Shown here: one piece after another, positions 1-8,397 of the stretch | Numbering within the stretch: the stretch's first letter is position 1 | Layout: each line of letters starts with the position of its first letter | From: Bacteroidales bacterium | Lineage (GTDB): Bacteria; Bacteroidota; Bacteroidia; Bacteroidales; UBA932 | DNA length: 64,000 nucleotides | Assembly: GCA_017437125.1 (NCBI GenBank) | Contig: JAFSBV010000008.1 | Location: 1 to 64,000 of the forward strand | Reading direction: 5' to 3' | Program-made: the position numbers and the translations under genes | The notes under the pieces: generated by a model | What the model saw: the letters and a program-made list of their open reading frames with translations, nothing else | Database searches by the model: none | What the model was told of the DNA's origin: nothing

Positions 1-177
1 CTGCTTTTTAAGTGGACAGTGGACCGTCGATCTGTCACCTACAAACCTTATTGGGACTAAGGCGATATTCTTATTCAGGTCCTCAGATCAACGGACCGGG
101 CGGGGCAAAAAAAATACACGGGTCTTACCCATTTGCAAAACATGAGAACCGCCCGGATCCATTGTCCTTTGTTAAAC
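1..177. other. Structured non-coding stretch upstream of rnhB
   Basis: No convincing gene is visible here. Two imperfect 14-nt arms (21-34 and 84-97, differing at 2 positions when one is reverse-complemented) could form a long stem. The 8-nt arms CCGGGCGG (96-103) and CCGCCCGG (149-156) could form a second stem. The two stems share bases near 96-97, so they may be alternatives. This could be the 3' end of an upstream transcription unit or an intergenic palindromic element. No known RNA family is recognised. Confidence 0.3.
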
Positions 178-208
178 TTTATTTATCGGCATAAATTTAC
201 TACTTTTG
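178..208 (+). promoter_or_regulatory. rnhB promoter (Bacteroidota type)
   Basis: A perfect -7 box TACTTTTG (TAnnTTTG consensus) lies at 201-208, with a -33-like TTTA at 178-181 and 19 nt between them. Transcription should start near 214. This rules out the in-frame ATG at 206 and supports translation from 260. Confidence 0.55.
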
Positions 209-259
209 TCATACAAACCTTGGTGCAGAGAACTACGCTGCAAATCTAAGGTTTGCAGA

Positions 260-871
260 ATGCGCAATGAACATCATCTGTTGAATCATCTCCATGCAGA
301 TCTCATGGAAGCTGGCTGCGACGAAGCGGGAAGAGGGCCTTTGGCCGGACCTGTATTCGCCGCCGCGGTTATTCTGCCGAAGGATTTCCACCATCCTCTG
401 CTGAACGACTCCAAGAAGATGACGGAAAAGGCCCGAGAGATATTGAGGCCGATCATCGAGAAGGAAGCTGTCGCATGGGCTGTCGAAGAGGTCAGTGCAG
501 AGGAAATAGACACGATCAATATCCTGAACGCATCCATAACCGGTATGCAGAGAGCTGTCCGCAGGCTCAGCGTGAGACCGGATTTCCTGCTCATCGACGG
601 CAACAGATTCAAGCCTTTCGACGGATATGAATACCAATGCATCGTCAAAGGTGACGCGAAGTTCGCATCCATCGCGGCCGCCTCTGTACTCGCCAAGACA
701 TACAGGGACGAATATATGAGGAAACTGGCGGAGGAATATCCTCAGTACGGATGGGAAAGGAACATGGGATATCCGACGAAGGAACATATCGAAGCCATCA
801 TGGAACACGGATACACTCCGCACCACCGCAAGAGCTTCCATATCAAGCAGCTTGAACCGACATTGTTCTGA
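260..871 (+). CDS. rnhB: Ribonuclease HII
   Basis: RNase HII removes ribonucleotides and RNA primers from RNA:DNA hybrids in the cytoplasm. The 203-aa product opens with the family hallmark EAGCDEAGRGPLAGPV near residues 17-32, in which Asp21 and Glu22 are catalytic. It continues with LIDGNRF and KGDAKFASIAAASVLAKTYRD, which hold the remaining acidic metal ligands. An in-frame ATG at 206 would add 18 residues that fit no family member and would sit on the -7 box, so the start at 260 is chosen. Length is normal for the family. It is followed 33 nt later by the S46 peptidase and may be co-transcribed with it. Confidence 0.95.
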   Translation: MRNEHHLLNHLHADLMEAGCDEAGRGPLAGPVFAAAVILPKDFHHPLLNDSKKMTEKAREILRPIIEKEAVAWAVEEVSAEEIDTINILNASITGMQRAVRRLSVRPDFLLIDGNRFKPFDGYEYQCIVKGDAKFASIAAASVLAKTYRDEYMRKLAEEYPQYGWERNMGYPTKEHIEAIMEHGYTPHHRKSFHIKQLEPTLF

Positions 872-904
872 CGCAGAAACAAGTAGAATCAAACACTAAA
901 CAAT

Positions 905-3058
905 ATGAATATGAAAAAGTTAGCAAGCATCATCACTGCCATGACGATATTCGCAGGCAGTGCATTCGCAGACGAAGGAATGTGGCTTCTGCCTCTCCTT
1001 GAAAAAATGAATGCGAAGGCAATGAAGGAGCTCGGCTGCGAGCTTACTCCAAAGCAGATCTATGACATAAACAACACATCTCTGAAAGATGCGATCGTGC
1101 AGTTCGGAGGAGGATGTACCGGTGAGATCATTTCAAGCGAAGGACTTCTCGTGACCAACCACCACTGCGGTTACGGCAACATCCAGAAGCTCAGCAGCGT
1201 GGAGCATGACTACCTCAAGGACGGATACTGGGCAATGAACCGTAATGAGGAGCTTCCATGCGAGGGACTCAGCGTGACATTCCTCGAGTACATGCAGGAT
1301 GTGACCGGCATTCTCGAAAAGGCAGAGAAGAAGGCACGCAAGGAGTTCAAGGATGACGAGGAAAAGGTGATGGAAGCAGTAAATCTGGCTGCCGAAGAAC
1401 TCATCGGAAAGGCAGAAAAGGACAACCCATACTGCACAGTCGATATCCAGTCGTTCTATGACAGCAACGTTTATTACCTCATCGTCTATAAGACATACAG
1501 GGACATACGTTTCGTAGGAGCACCGCCTTCATCGATAGGAAAGTTCGGAGCCGACACAGACAACTGGATGTGGCCTCGCCACACAGGCGACTTCTCTATG
1601 TTCCGTGTTTATGCAGACAAGGACAACAATCCTGCAGAATACTCTCCGGAAAATGTTCCGCTCAAGGCAAAGAACCACCTCAAGATATCGCTTGCAGGTG
1701 TACAGGAGGGCGATTACACCATGATCATGGGATATCCCGGACGTACCACACGTTTCCAGACATCCCCTGAACTCAAGTTCCAGATCGAGCAGAACGACAT
1801 CCGTATCGCTGCACGTACCATCCGTCAGGATGTGATGCTCGAGGACATGCTGGCTGACCCTAAGGTTAAGATCCAGTATGCAAGCAAGTATTCAGGTTCT
1901 TCAAACGGATGGAAGAAGTGGCAGGGAATGAAGCTCGCATTCGACAAGCTCGACATCATCGAACGTGCGGAACAGGAAGAGGCTGAGTTCCAGAAGTGGG
2001 TTAATGCAAACAAGAAGCGTACTGAGAAATACGGCACTGCAGTAAAGGATCTTGCAAACGGAATCGAATCAGGAAGAGAGGCAAACAAGGCTTTCACAAA
2101 GGCTTATGAGACTGTATATAATATTGAGCTTACCCGATTCGGTATCAATCTTGACAGACTCGCACAGCGTGAGATCAGAAACGGAAAAGACACAGTTGCC
2201 GCCCTTCTTTCTGCATATGAGGCTATCGCTCCTCAGTACGGAGACTACTCCGTAGGCACTGACAGAAAGGTTGCAAAGGCCCTCATGAAGCATTACCGTG
2301 ACATCGCCGAGCCGGCAAACTACCTCAAGAACATTCCTGAGGATTTCGCTACCATGGACATCGACGCATTCGTGAACTGCCTTTTCGACAACAGTGTACT
2401 GACATCTGCTGAGACACTCAAGGCTGCAATCGAGGCCAAGGGAGCAGATGTTCTGAATGATCCTGCTGTCAAGGTCGGAATGTCGATCTATAACGAATGT
2501 CTGCAGGCACAGATGCTCACAATGCAGTCTTCACAGGATCTTGCAAAGGCAAGGCAGGTTTACACTGCCGGTCTCCTCGAGTGGAAGGACGGAGAGCCGT
2601 CATACCCTGATGCAAACTTCACGATGCGTTATACATATGGTACTGTCGGCGGTTATTCACCTAAGGATGCAGTGGTTTACAAGCATTACACCACTCTTGA
2701 CGGAGTGATGGAGAAGGAAGATCCTGACAATTGGGAATTCGTTGTCCCTGAGAAGCTTAAGGAGCTCTGGAAGAACGGTGACTATGGCCAGTATGCAAAT
2801 GAGGACGGAGAAATGGTTACATGTTTCCTCAGCAACAACGATATCACAGGAGGTAATTCCGGCAGCCCTATCATGAATGCACGCGGCGAGCTCATCGGTC
2901 TCGCATTCGACGGCAACTGGGAATCAATGAGCAGCGACGTAATGTTCGAGCCGGATCTCCAGAGATGTATCAATGTCGATATCCGCTACGTTCTCTTCAT
3001 CGTTGACAAGTTCGGTGGAGCAAAGTGGCTGATCGATGAGATGGATATAGTCAGATAA
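905..3058 (+). CDS. S46 family dipeptidyl-peptidase, DPP7-like
   Basis: A secreted serine peptidase that removes dipeptides from the N-terminus of oligopeptides in the periplasm. Residues 1-22 form a signal peptide ending SAFA. The catalytic triad is visible: His87 in TNHHCGY, Asp229 in PRHTGDF and Ser652 in GGNSGSP, with the same His-Asp spacing (142) as Porphyromonas gingivalis DPP11. The residue controlling P1 choice, 18 after the serine, is Gly670 in FDGNWE, as in DPP7. DPP11 has Arg there and prefers acidic P1 residues, so a hydrophobic P1 preference is expected here. At 717 aa it is full length. It ends 3 nt before mrp, implying co-transcription. Asaccharolytic and gut Bacteroidota use such enzymes for peptide nutrition. 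Confidence 0.92.
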   Translation: MNMKKLASIITAMTIFAGSAFADEGMWLLPLLEKMNAKAMKELGCELTPKQIYDINNTSLKDAIVQFGGGCTGEIISSEGLLVTNHHCGYGNIQKLSSVEHDYLKDGYWAMNRNEELPCEGLSVTFLEYMQDVTGILEKAEKKARKEFKDDEEKVMEAVNLAAEELIGKAEKDNPYCTVDIQSFYDSNVYYLIVYKTYRDIRFVGAPPSSIGKFGADTDNWMWPRHTGDFSMFRVYADKDNNPAEYSPENVPLKAKNHLKISLAGVQEGDYTMIMGYPGRTTRFQTSPELKFQIEQNDIRIAARTIRQDVMLEDMLADPKVKIQYASKYSGSSNGWKKWQGMKLAFDKLDIIERAEQEEAEFQKWVNANKKRTEKYGTAVKDLANGIESGREANKAFTKAYETVYNIELTRFGINLDRLAQREIRNGKDTVAALLSAYEAIAPQYGDYSVGTDRKVAKALMKHYRDIAEPANYLKNIPEDFATMDIDAFVNCLFDNSVLTSAETLKAAIEAKGADVLNDPAVKVGMSIYNECLQAQMLTMQSSQDLAKARQVYTAGLLEWKDGEPSYPDANFTMRYTYGTVGGYSPKDAVVYKHYTTLDGVMEKEDPDNWEFVVPEKLKELWKNGDYGQYANEDGEMVTCFLSNNDITGGNSGSPIMNARGELIGLAFDGNWESMSSDVMFEPDLQRCINVDIRYVLFIVDKFGGAKWLIDEMDIVR

Positions 3059-3061
3059 CAT

Positions 3062-4132
3062 ATGAATATGAAAATCAACGAAGTAAACAAATGGCTCTTT
3101 GAGGTCGAGCACCCTGCAAAAGGAGACAAGAACATAGTGGAGCTGGGAATGGTCGAGAATGTGGAGATCGGTGAAGACAGCGTGACCGTCACCCTGGCAT
3201 TCGCGAAGCACCGCGACCCGCTTGCAGAATATCTGATCGGCAGCGCAAAGGCCGCCATCATCAGGAATGCTCCTGCAGGAACCAAGGTGGAGATCAAGAC
3301 CGTCATCAAGGATGAAGCTGCACCTAAGAAAAAGCCTGGCCTGGATCTCGGATTTGAGGAACTCTCCGAAGTAAAGCATATAATCGGAATCGCTTCCGGA
3401 AAGGGCGGAGTCGGCAAATCAACAGTTGCCGTCAATCTCGCAGTGGCACTCGCCCGCCTCGGATACAAGGTGGGACTTGCAGATGCCGACGTATATGGAC
3501 CTTCTGTTCCTAAGATGACGGCTACCGAGGCGGAAATGCCTGATGCCATCATGGAAGGAGAAAAGGAGACCATAATGCCGCTTGAGAAATACGGTGTGAA
3601 ATGGATGTCCATCGGATATTTCGCAAAGCCGGAGCAGGCTCTCATCTGGAGAGGTCCTATGGCATGCAACGCACTGAAGCAAATGATATTGCAGGTACGC
3701 TGGGGAGAGCTTGACTTCCTCCTTATCGACATGCCTCCGGGAACAGGAGACATCCATATCAGCCTCGTGCATGATATCCCTATGGAAGGTGCGGTCATCG
3801 TCAGCACACCTCAGGACGTGGCACTTGCAGACGTAGAGAAGGGCGTGAACATGTTCCGAAACGAAAGCGTGAACAAACCTATATTCGGACTTATCGAGAA
3901 TATGGCATGGTTCACTCCTGCCGAGCACCCGGATGAGAAATATTACATCTTCGGACAGGGCGGCGGACAGCGCATGGCGGAGAAATACGGCATTCCTCTT
4001 CTCGGACAGATTCCTATCGTCCAGAGCATCCGCGAGGGCGGAGACAACGGCGAACCTGCCGCTCTCTCGTCACGCCCGGACGGTCTCGCCTTCATAGCAC
4101 TCGCTGAAAAGCTGGCCGAAACCTTGAAATAG
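3062..4132 (+). CDS. mrp: Mrp/ApbC-type P-loop NTPase, iron-sulfur carrier
   Basis: A cytoplasmic ATPase of the Mrp/Nbp35 family thought to deliver Fe-S clusters to apoproteins. Residues about 1-90 form a MIP18 (DUF59) domain. The deviant Walker A motif ASGKGGVGKSTVAVNLA lies near 105-121, followed by ADADVYGPS and the Walker-B-like region LLIDMPPGTGD. Length (356 aa) matches Bacteroidota homologues. The CxxC cluster-binding pair that follows ENM(A/S) in many bacterial members is absent: the segment reads ENMAWFTPAEHPDEKYY. I believe this is common in Bacteroidota, so cluster binding would need other ligands. Its stop is 11 nt before palindromic element A. Confidence 0.9.
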   Translation: MNMKINEVNKWLFEVEHPAKGDKNIVELGMVENVEIGEDSVTVTLAFAKHRDPLAEYLIGSAKAAIIRNAPAGTKVEIKTVIKDEAAPKKKPGLDLGFEELSEVKHIIGIASGKGGVGKSTVAVNLAVALARLGYKVGLADADVYGPSVPKMTATEAEMPDAIMEGEKETIMPLEKYGVKWMSIGYFAKPEQALIWRGPMACNALKQMILQVRWGELDFLLIDMPPGTGDIHISLVHDIPMEGAVIVSTPQDVALADVEKGVNMFRNESVNKPIFGLIENMAWFTPAEHPDEKYYIFGQGGGQRMAEKYGIPLLGQIPIVQSIREGGDNGEPAALSSRPDGLAFIALAEKLAETLK

Positions 4133-4143
4133 ACCCGACTCGG

Positions 4144-4256
4144 ACCGATGTACCATAAAAACGATGATTCGTGGTACATCACTCTCTTAAAACGGGTAAA
4201 ATGAGCATAAAACAGAACCGATGTACCAAGAATCAGCCGAAATCTGGTACATCGGT
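4144..4256. repeat. 113-bp double-palindrome element, copy A
   Basis: Four arms based on ACCGATGTACC/GGTACATCGGT form two consecutive hairpins: arms 4144-4155 with 4172-4180, and 4217-4230 with 4245-4256. A conserved A-rich linker (about 4189-4216, core AAAACGGG) separates them. An equally long second copy sits at 6761-6873. Arms and linker are conserved between copies while the loops differ, which suggests that the folded form is what is maintained. It lies 11 nt after the mrp stop codon and may also end transcription. Confidence 0.8.
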
Positions 4257-4293
4257 TTTCTTTGCATCCATATGACAAGCGGAATTTATCAAT

Positions 4294-4326
4294 TTTGAAT
4301 CAATTGCTGTCGGATAGAGACCTTTG
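4294..4326 (+). promoter_or_regulatory. Promoter of the GH43-like/GH10 pair
   Basis: A -33 box TTTG at 4294-4297 and a -7 box GACCTTTG at 4319-4326 (7 of 8 matches to TAnnTTTG) are separated by 21 nt, within the Bacteroidota range. The predicted leader before the ATG at 4395 is about 60 nt. Confidence 0.55.
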
Positions 4327-4394
4327 CAGATGCGGTACATGGAAATACCGTCCGGATTGACTACCTTTATAGAAAATCAATCAGACACGAGCTT

Positions 4395-5555
4395 ATGAAA
4401 AACATCTTCAGACTCATCTTTGCGGCATCATTTGCAGCCGCATTATTCTCTTGTGCAGAAGGTAACGGCACTCAGGAAGAAGCAAAGGTTGTAATCCAGC
4501 CGGGCGAACAGGCTCCTCTCGCCGATCCCGGACAGAACAATTTCGGAGGACCTGTAAACAGGGACACTACCGGAAGAGCTGCCAGAAGAAAGGCCATGAT
4601 GGAGGAAATGAACAAGATCAGGACTCAGCATTTCAATGATCTTTCAATGAGCGATCCTTTCATCATTCCTGATCCCGAGACTCAGACCTATTATCTCACC
4701 AGCACTGGCGGAAGGCTCTACAAGAGCAAGGATCTCATCTGGTGGGAAGGTCCTTACAACATCATAGACATAGAGGGTACATGGCTCAAGACAGGTGGCG
4801 GCCCTGCTGCTGCAGAGATCCACAAGATCGGAGATTACTATTATTACGCAGGTACATGGAACGACCACAATGACCTCATCCAGCAGGTTCCGAGACGCTA
4901 CAATGTGCCTCATAACCAGACATATCTCCTCCGTTCGAAGAATATCGAGGGACCATACGAAGTGTTTACCGAGGATCCGAACTATGACTGGCAGCCACGC
5001 GAATGGGACTGTATCGACGGTACTCTTTATGAGGAAGACGGAAAGATATATATGATCTTCGTACATGAATGGACTCAGATCATTGACGGTACAATGGATT
5101 ACATCGAGCTCTCGAGCGATCTTTCAAAGACTGTTTCAGAGTGGCCTGTAACTATGTTCCGTGCGACAGAAAACCCTTCTGTAAAGGAAATGAACAGCAT
5201 TGGAGAGGCTACATTCGGACGCAAGCTTCCAGGATGGGTTACAGACGGTCCTCAGATGTTCCGCACCCAGACAGGCAAGCTCGGAATGCTCTGGTCAGGT
5301 TGGGGCGACGAGCGCTATCTCCAGCTCGTATGTTATTCTGAGTCAGGCACTATCGCAGGTCCTTGGATTCAGGAGCCGGAGCCGTTCCTCGGCAACAATT
5401 CAGGACACGGTATGCTTTTCAGGACATTCGAAGGCAAGCTCATCTATCTTGTTCATCACTCGGAAGGCAGAGGCCCGAGAAAGCCTCAGTACTGGAATGT
5501 TGACGATTCAGGCGACAAGCTCGTTCTTCTCGATCAGATAATCCTTAAGAAATAA
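4395..5555 (+). CDS. GH43-like lipoprotein glycosidase
   Basis: A surface or periplasmic lipoprotein (lipobox ALFSC, Cys20) with a five-bladed beta-propeller of the glycoside hydrolase 43 type, the fold of arabinofuranosidases and xylosidases. The propeller begins near residue 82 with the catalytic-base segment MSDPFIIPD (Asp87). A second acidic site is IDGTLYEEDGKIYM (Asp208). Where GH43 enzymes usually have a catalytic Glu before G/A-P, this protein has TDGPQMF (Asp284). I recall related family-43-like proteins carrying TDGP, so this may mark a subgroup rather than an inactive enzyme. It is followed 3 nt later by a GH10 xylanase, pointing to arabinoxylan or xylan side chains as substrate. 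Exact specificity is unknown. Confidence 0.75.
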   Translation: MKNIFRLIFAASFAAALFSCAEGNGTQEEAKVVIQPGEQAPLADPGQNNFGGPVNRDTTGRAARRKAMMEEMNKIRTQHFNDLSMSDPFIIPDPETQTYYLTSTGGRLYKSKDLIWWEGPYNIIDIEGTWLKTGGGPAAAEIHKIGDYYYYAGTWNDHNDLIQQVPRRYNVPHNQTYLLRSKNIEGPYEVFTEDPNYDWQPREWDCIDGTLYEEDGKIYMIFVHEWTQIIDGTMDYIELSSDLSKTVSEWPVTMFRATENPSVKEMNSIGEATFGRKLPGWVTDGPQMFRTQTGKLGMLWSGWGDERYLQLVCYSESGTIAGPWIQEPEPFLGNNSGHGMLFRTFEGKLIYLVHHSEGRGPRKPQYWNVDDSGDKLVLLDQIILKK

Positions 5556-5558
5556 CAT

Positions 5559-6722
5559 ATGTTGAAACCATTCTTTCAGGAGCAGTCAGCAAGGCTGCTC
5601 CTTATTTCAATCGTACTGGCATTCTCCGCATGTTCGGCAGAGCCTTCGGCAACAACGCTCAAAGATGCATATTCCGACAGTTTCATGATCGGCTGTGCTG
5701 TTAATCCTCTTCACACCGGAGGTCGTCTGGAAGAGGCCACAGACCTGATTCTGGAACATTTCAACGCCATTTCTCCTGAAAACTGCCTGAAGCCGGAGGC
5801 CGTGCAGCCAAGGCCGGGAGTGTGGACATTCGAGGATGCGGATGAGTTCGTGAAGTTCGGTGAGGAACATGATCTCTGGATACTCGGACATACCCTCGTA
5901 TGGCACAACCAGACGCCAGCGTTCTATTGGGAGAATCTTGACGGCACACCAAAGACACGTGAAGAGCTGATCGAGACAATGAGAGCCCATATCGAAACTG
6001 TGGCCGGCAGATATGCAGGCAGGATCGATGCATGGGACGTCGTCAACGAGATCATCGGAGAGTTCGGAGAATACCGCAACAAGGGCTGGGTGAAGGCATT
6101 CGGAGGAGACGGATATGAGGTTGTAAGGAACGCATTCATATTCGCTGACAGATATGCTCCTGATGCAGAGCTTTATTACAATGACTTCAACGTCTGGAGA
6201 CCGGCCCATGTCGATGGCATCGTGACAATGGTGAAGAAGCTCCAGGCTGAAGGCATCAGAATCGACGGAGTCGGCATCCAGGCACACTGGGGACTGAATT
6301 ATCCGAAGACAGAGTATATAGAACATGCTATTGACACCCTCCACTCCCTCGGTGTGAAGGTCATGATTACAGAGCTTGATGTAGATGTTCTCCCTATAAC
6401 AAGGGAAGGTCAGGTCATCGGCCAGTCTCTTACCGACCCTCTCTACCAGCATGAGGAGTTCGAGGAATATCTCGATCCGTACAAGGACGGACTTCCTGCA
6501 GAGATCGAGCAGCAGCTTGCCGATAGGTATGAGGAACTCTTCCGCATATTCTACAACAGGCGCGACAAGATCGACCGCGTGACACTCTGGGGCCTCACCG
6601 ACGATTCATCATGGAAAAACGGCTATCCGGTTCCGGGCAGAACGAACTACCCTCTCCTCTGGAACAGGGACTACACACCGCACAAGGCACTGCAGTCAGT
6701 GCTTGACGTTCCGCAAAGATAA
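5559..6722 (+). CDS. GH10 endo-1,4-beta-xylanase (lipoprotein)
   Basis: Cleaves internal beta-1,4 bonds of xylan by a retaining mechanism. A lipoprotein signal (AFSAC, Cys25) precedes a TIM-barrel domain. The family landmarks are all present: SPENCLKPE near 72-80, HTLVWHNQTP near 111-120, acid/base Glu164 in WDVVNEI, QAHWGLN near 241, and nucleophile Glu272 in MITELDVDV. WGLTDDSSW lies near the C-terminus. At 387 aa it has a single catalytic domain and no carbohydrate-binding module. It lies 3 nt behind the GH43-like gene, and the two probably form a bicistronic unit bracketed by the 113-bp elements. Confidence 0.95.
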   Translation: MLKPFFQEQSARLLLISIVLAFSACSAEPSATTLKDAYSDSFMIGCAVNPLHTGGRLEEATDLILEHFNAISPENCLKPEAVQPRPGVWTFEDADEFVKFGEEHDLWILGHTLVWHNQTPAFYWENLDGTPKTREELIETMRAHIETVAGRYAGRIDAWDVVNEIIGEFGEYRNKGWVKAFGGDGYEVVRNAFIFADRYAPDAELYYNDFNVWRPAHVDGIVTMVKKLQAEGIRIDGVGIQAHWGLNYPKTEYIEHAIDTLHSLGVKVMITELDVDVLPITREGQVIGQSLTDPLYQHEEFEEYLDPYKDGLPAEIEQQLADRYEELFRIFYNRRDKIDRVTLWGLTDDSSWKNGYPVPGRTNYPLLWNRDYTPHKALQSVLDVPQR

Positions 6723-6760
6723 TCAGCAACCTAATACCCGACGGACGCCCCATCGACGGA

Positions 6761-6873
6761 ACCGATGTACCTTGAATTTGCGTTTTCTTGGTACATCACC
6801 CCCAGAAAACGGGCAAAATGAGTATAAAACAAGACCGATGTACCAAGCTTCATCTGATTTTTGGTACATCGGT
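6761..6873. repeat. 113-bp double-palindrome element, copy B
   Basis: Second copy of the element at 4144-4256, same length and orientation. Its arms are at 6761-6771, 6789-6798, 6834-6847 and 6861-6873. The linker differs from copy A at only a few positions. It starts 38 nt after the xylanase stop codon. Confidence 0.8.
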
Positions 6874-6917
6874 CTATTTTATACACCCCCTCATTCGCGA
6901 AAGAGGCTTTTCGAGAT

Positions 6918-6986
6918 AAAAGTGTGTATCGCGAACAGAAATCAGATAATTTGAGGCGCAGTTCGCCAGCGACACACACTTTTTCT
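6918..6986 (+). terminator. Imperfect hairpin after the xylanase gene
   Basis: The left arm (6918-6936, AAAAGTGTGTATCGCGAAC) pairs with the right arm at 6961-6983 across a 24-nt loop, with a small bulge. A short T run (6980-6984) ends the right arm. It may be a weak terminator or another intergenic palindrome. Confidence 0.35.
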
Positions 6987-7018
6987 GCAAAAACGGTGTA
7001 TCAGGGGACGTCTTTTAC

Positions 7019-7026
7019 TATCTTTG
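7019..7026 (+). promoter_or_regulatory. -7 box of the MATE gene
   Basis: TATCTTTG matches TAnnTTTG exactly and lies 32 nt before the ATG at 7059. No clear TTTG -33 box is seen at the expected distance. Confidence 0.45.
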
Positions 7027-7058
7027 CGGCCGTTTTGTGAAAAACTTCGTAGTATAGT

Positions 7059-8396
7059 ATGAAATATGGAAAATTAAGCAGGCAGCTCACGGCGCTTGCA
7101 GGACCGATATTCATCGAGACCCTGCTGGTGATGATGCTTGGAGCTGTCGATACATTCATGTTGAGCCGCCATTCGGACAACAGCGTCGCAGCGGTTGGAG
7201 TCGTGAACCAGCTGATGAATCTGGTGTTCCTCCTTTTCGAAGTCATCTCCCTCGGAACATCGATACTATGTTCTCAATATATCGGAGCAGGAAGAAGGGA
7301 CAAAGTGATACAGGTGGTAAGTATCTCACTGATATTCAATCTGATTTCCGGAGTGGTGATAAGCTGCGGCCTGCTGTTCTTTGCCGAGGACTTGCTGCAG
7401 ATGATGGGCCTGAGGCCGGATCTGATGGTCTATGGACTTCCTTATATGAAGATAGTGGGAGGATTCGCATTCTTCCAGGCCCTGTCGCTTTCGCTGTCGG
7501 CCTCCCTCCGAAGCGCCAACAAGGCAAAATACCCGATGTATGTGTCGGTTGTTGTCAATGTACTGAACATCATAGGAAACTACACCCTCATCTTCGGTAA
7601 GTTCGGAATGCCTGCCCTCGGAGTGGAAGGAGCGGCGATTTCGACCTCGATATGCCGTTTCGTGTCAGTTGTCCTTCTTTTCATAATACTTTTCAAGAAG
7701 CATATACCATCATTCCCTAAGGAATATTTCAGACCGTTCCCATGGATCGAACTTAAGAACCTCCTCAAGATCGGCATACCTTCTGCCGGAGAGCACATGT
7801 CCTACAGCCTTTCGCAGGTCGTGATCGCCTACTTCATCAATATGATCAGCAACGAAGCCCTCGCGACAAGGACATACATCGTCAACATCGTGATGTTCAC
7901 ATACATCTTCGCCCTATCGCTCTCGCAGGGAGGCGCCATCCTGATCGGACAGCTTGTAGGAATGAAGAAGATCAAGGCAGCCTATACCATAGGCAAGAGG
8001 GTAATGAGGGTCGGTGTGGCTTTTTCCGTCACGCTTTCTCTCATGGTTGCCATATTCGGAAAGACCATTCTTTCGATGCTTACTTCTGACCCATGGATCA
8101 TATCGACCGGAACAGCTATACTCTGGGTGGAGATATTCCTCGAGAACGGCCGTGCGCTCAATTTCTTCGGCGTGAATGCCCTTCGAAGCGCTGGAGACAT
8201 ATACTTCCCGGTAATCCTCGGCATCGTCGTAATGTGGGGCATACAGGTGGTCGGAAGCTACATCCTAGGCATCACCCTCGGATGGGGTCTCGTGGCCATG
8301 TGGGCCGTATTTGCCCTCGACGAGAACATCCGCGGCCTCATCTTCCTCCACCGCTGGAACAGCTTCACATGGGTAGGAAAGGGATTTCTGAAATAG
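7059..8396 (+). CDS. MATE family cation-driven exporter
   Basis: An inner-membrane multidrug/toxin extrusion antiporter expelling small organic cations or other compounds in exchange for Na+ or H+. The 445-aa product has about 12 hydrophobic segments in two homologous halves. It starts near LTALAGPIFIETLLVMMLGAVDTFMLSR, typical of NorM/DinF-like MATE proteins, and the second half repeats the pattern at IGIPSAGEHMSYSLSQV. Substrate cannot be told from sequence. It is monocistronic: a GH10 gene lies upstream with its own hairpin, and galM converges on it downstream. Repeat element R1 starts 27 nt after its stop. Confidence 0.85.
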   Translation: MKYGKLSRQLTALAGPIFIETLLVMMLGAVDTFMLSRHSDNSVAAVGVVNQLMNLVFLLFEVISLGTSILCSQYIGAGRRDKVIQVVSISLIFNLISGVVISCGLLFFAEDLLQMMGLRPDLMVYGLPYMKIVGGFAFFQALSLSLSASLRSANKAKYPMYVSVVVNVLNIIGNYTLIFGKFGMPALGVEGAAISTSICRFVSVVLLFIILFKKHIPSFPKEYFRPFPWIELKNLLKIGIPSAGEHMSYSLSQVVIAYFINMISNEALATRTYIVNIVMFTYIFALSLSQGGAILIGQLVGMKKIKAAYTIGKRVMRVGVAFSVTLSLMVAIFGKTILSMLTSDPWIISTGTAILWVEIFLENGRALNFFGVNALRSAGDIYFPVILGIVVMWGIQVVGSYILGITLGWGLVAMWAVFALDENIRGLIFLHRWNSFTWVGKGFLK

Positions 8397-8397
8397 A

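Larger units (their letters stand above)
6723..7058. other. Intergenic region between the xylanase and MATE genes
   Basis: This 336-nt gap holds no supportable gene. It contains element copy B (6761-6873), an imperfect inverted repeat (6918-6983) and the MATE -7 box (7019-7026). Short minus-strand reading frames here owe their resemblance to frames near 4200 to the repeat itself. Confidence 0.7.

Noticed and set aside
12..194. 60-aa open frame at the left edge
   Set aside because: No family resemblance, no promoter, and it runs through inverted repeats and up to the rnhB promoter.
206..259. Longer rnhB start at 206
   Set aside because: The ATG overlaps the -7 box and the added residues fit no RNase HII.
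2986..3807. 273-aa minus-strand frame across the S46 peptidase and mrp
   Set aside because: Antisense shadow of two well-supported genes, with low-complexity Ser/Ile-rich content.
3943..4278. Minus-strand frame sharing a peptide with one at 6731-6979
   Set aside because: The shared peptide arises because both frames cross the 113-bp repeat; no start, promoter or family supports either.
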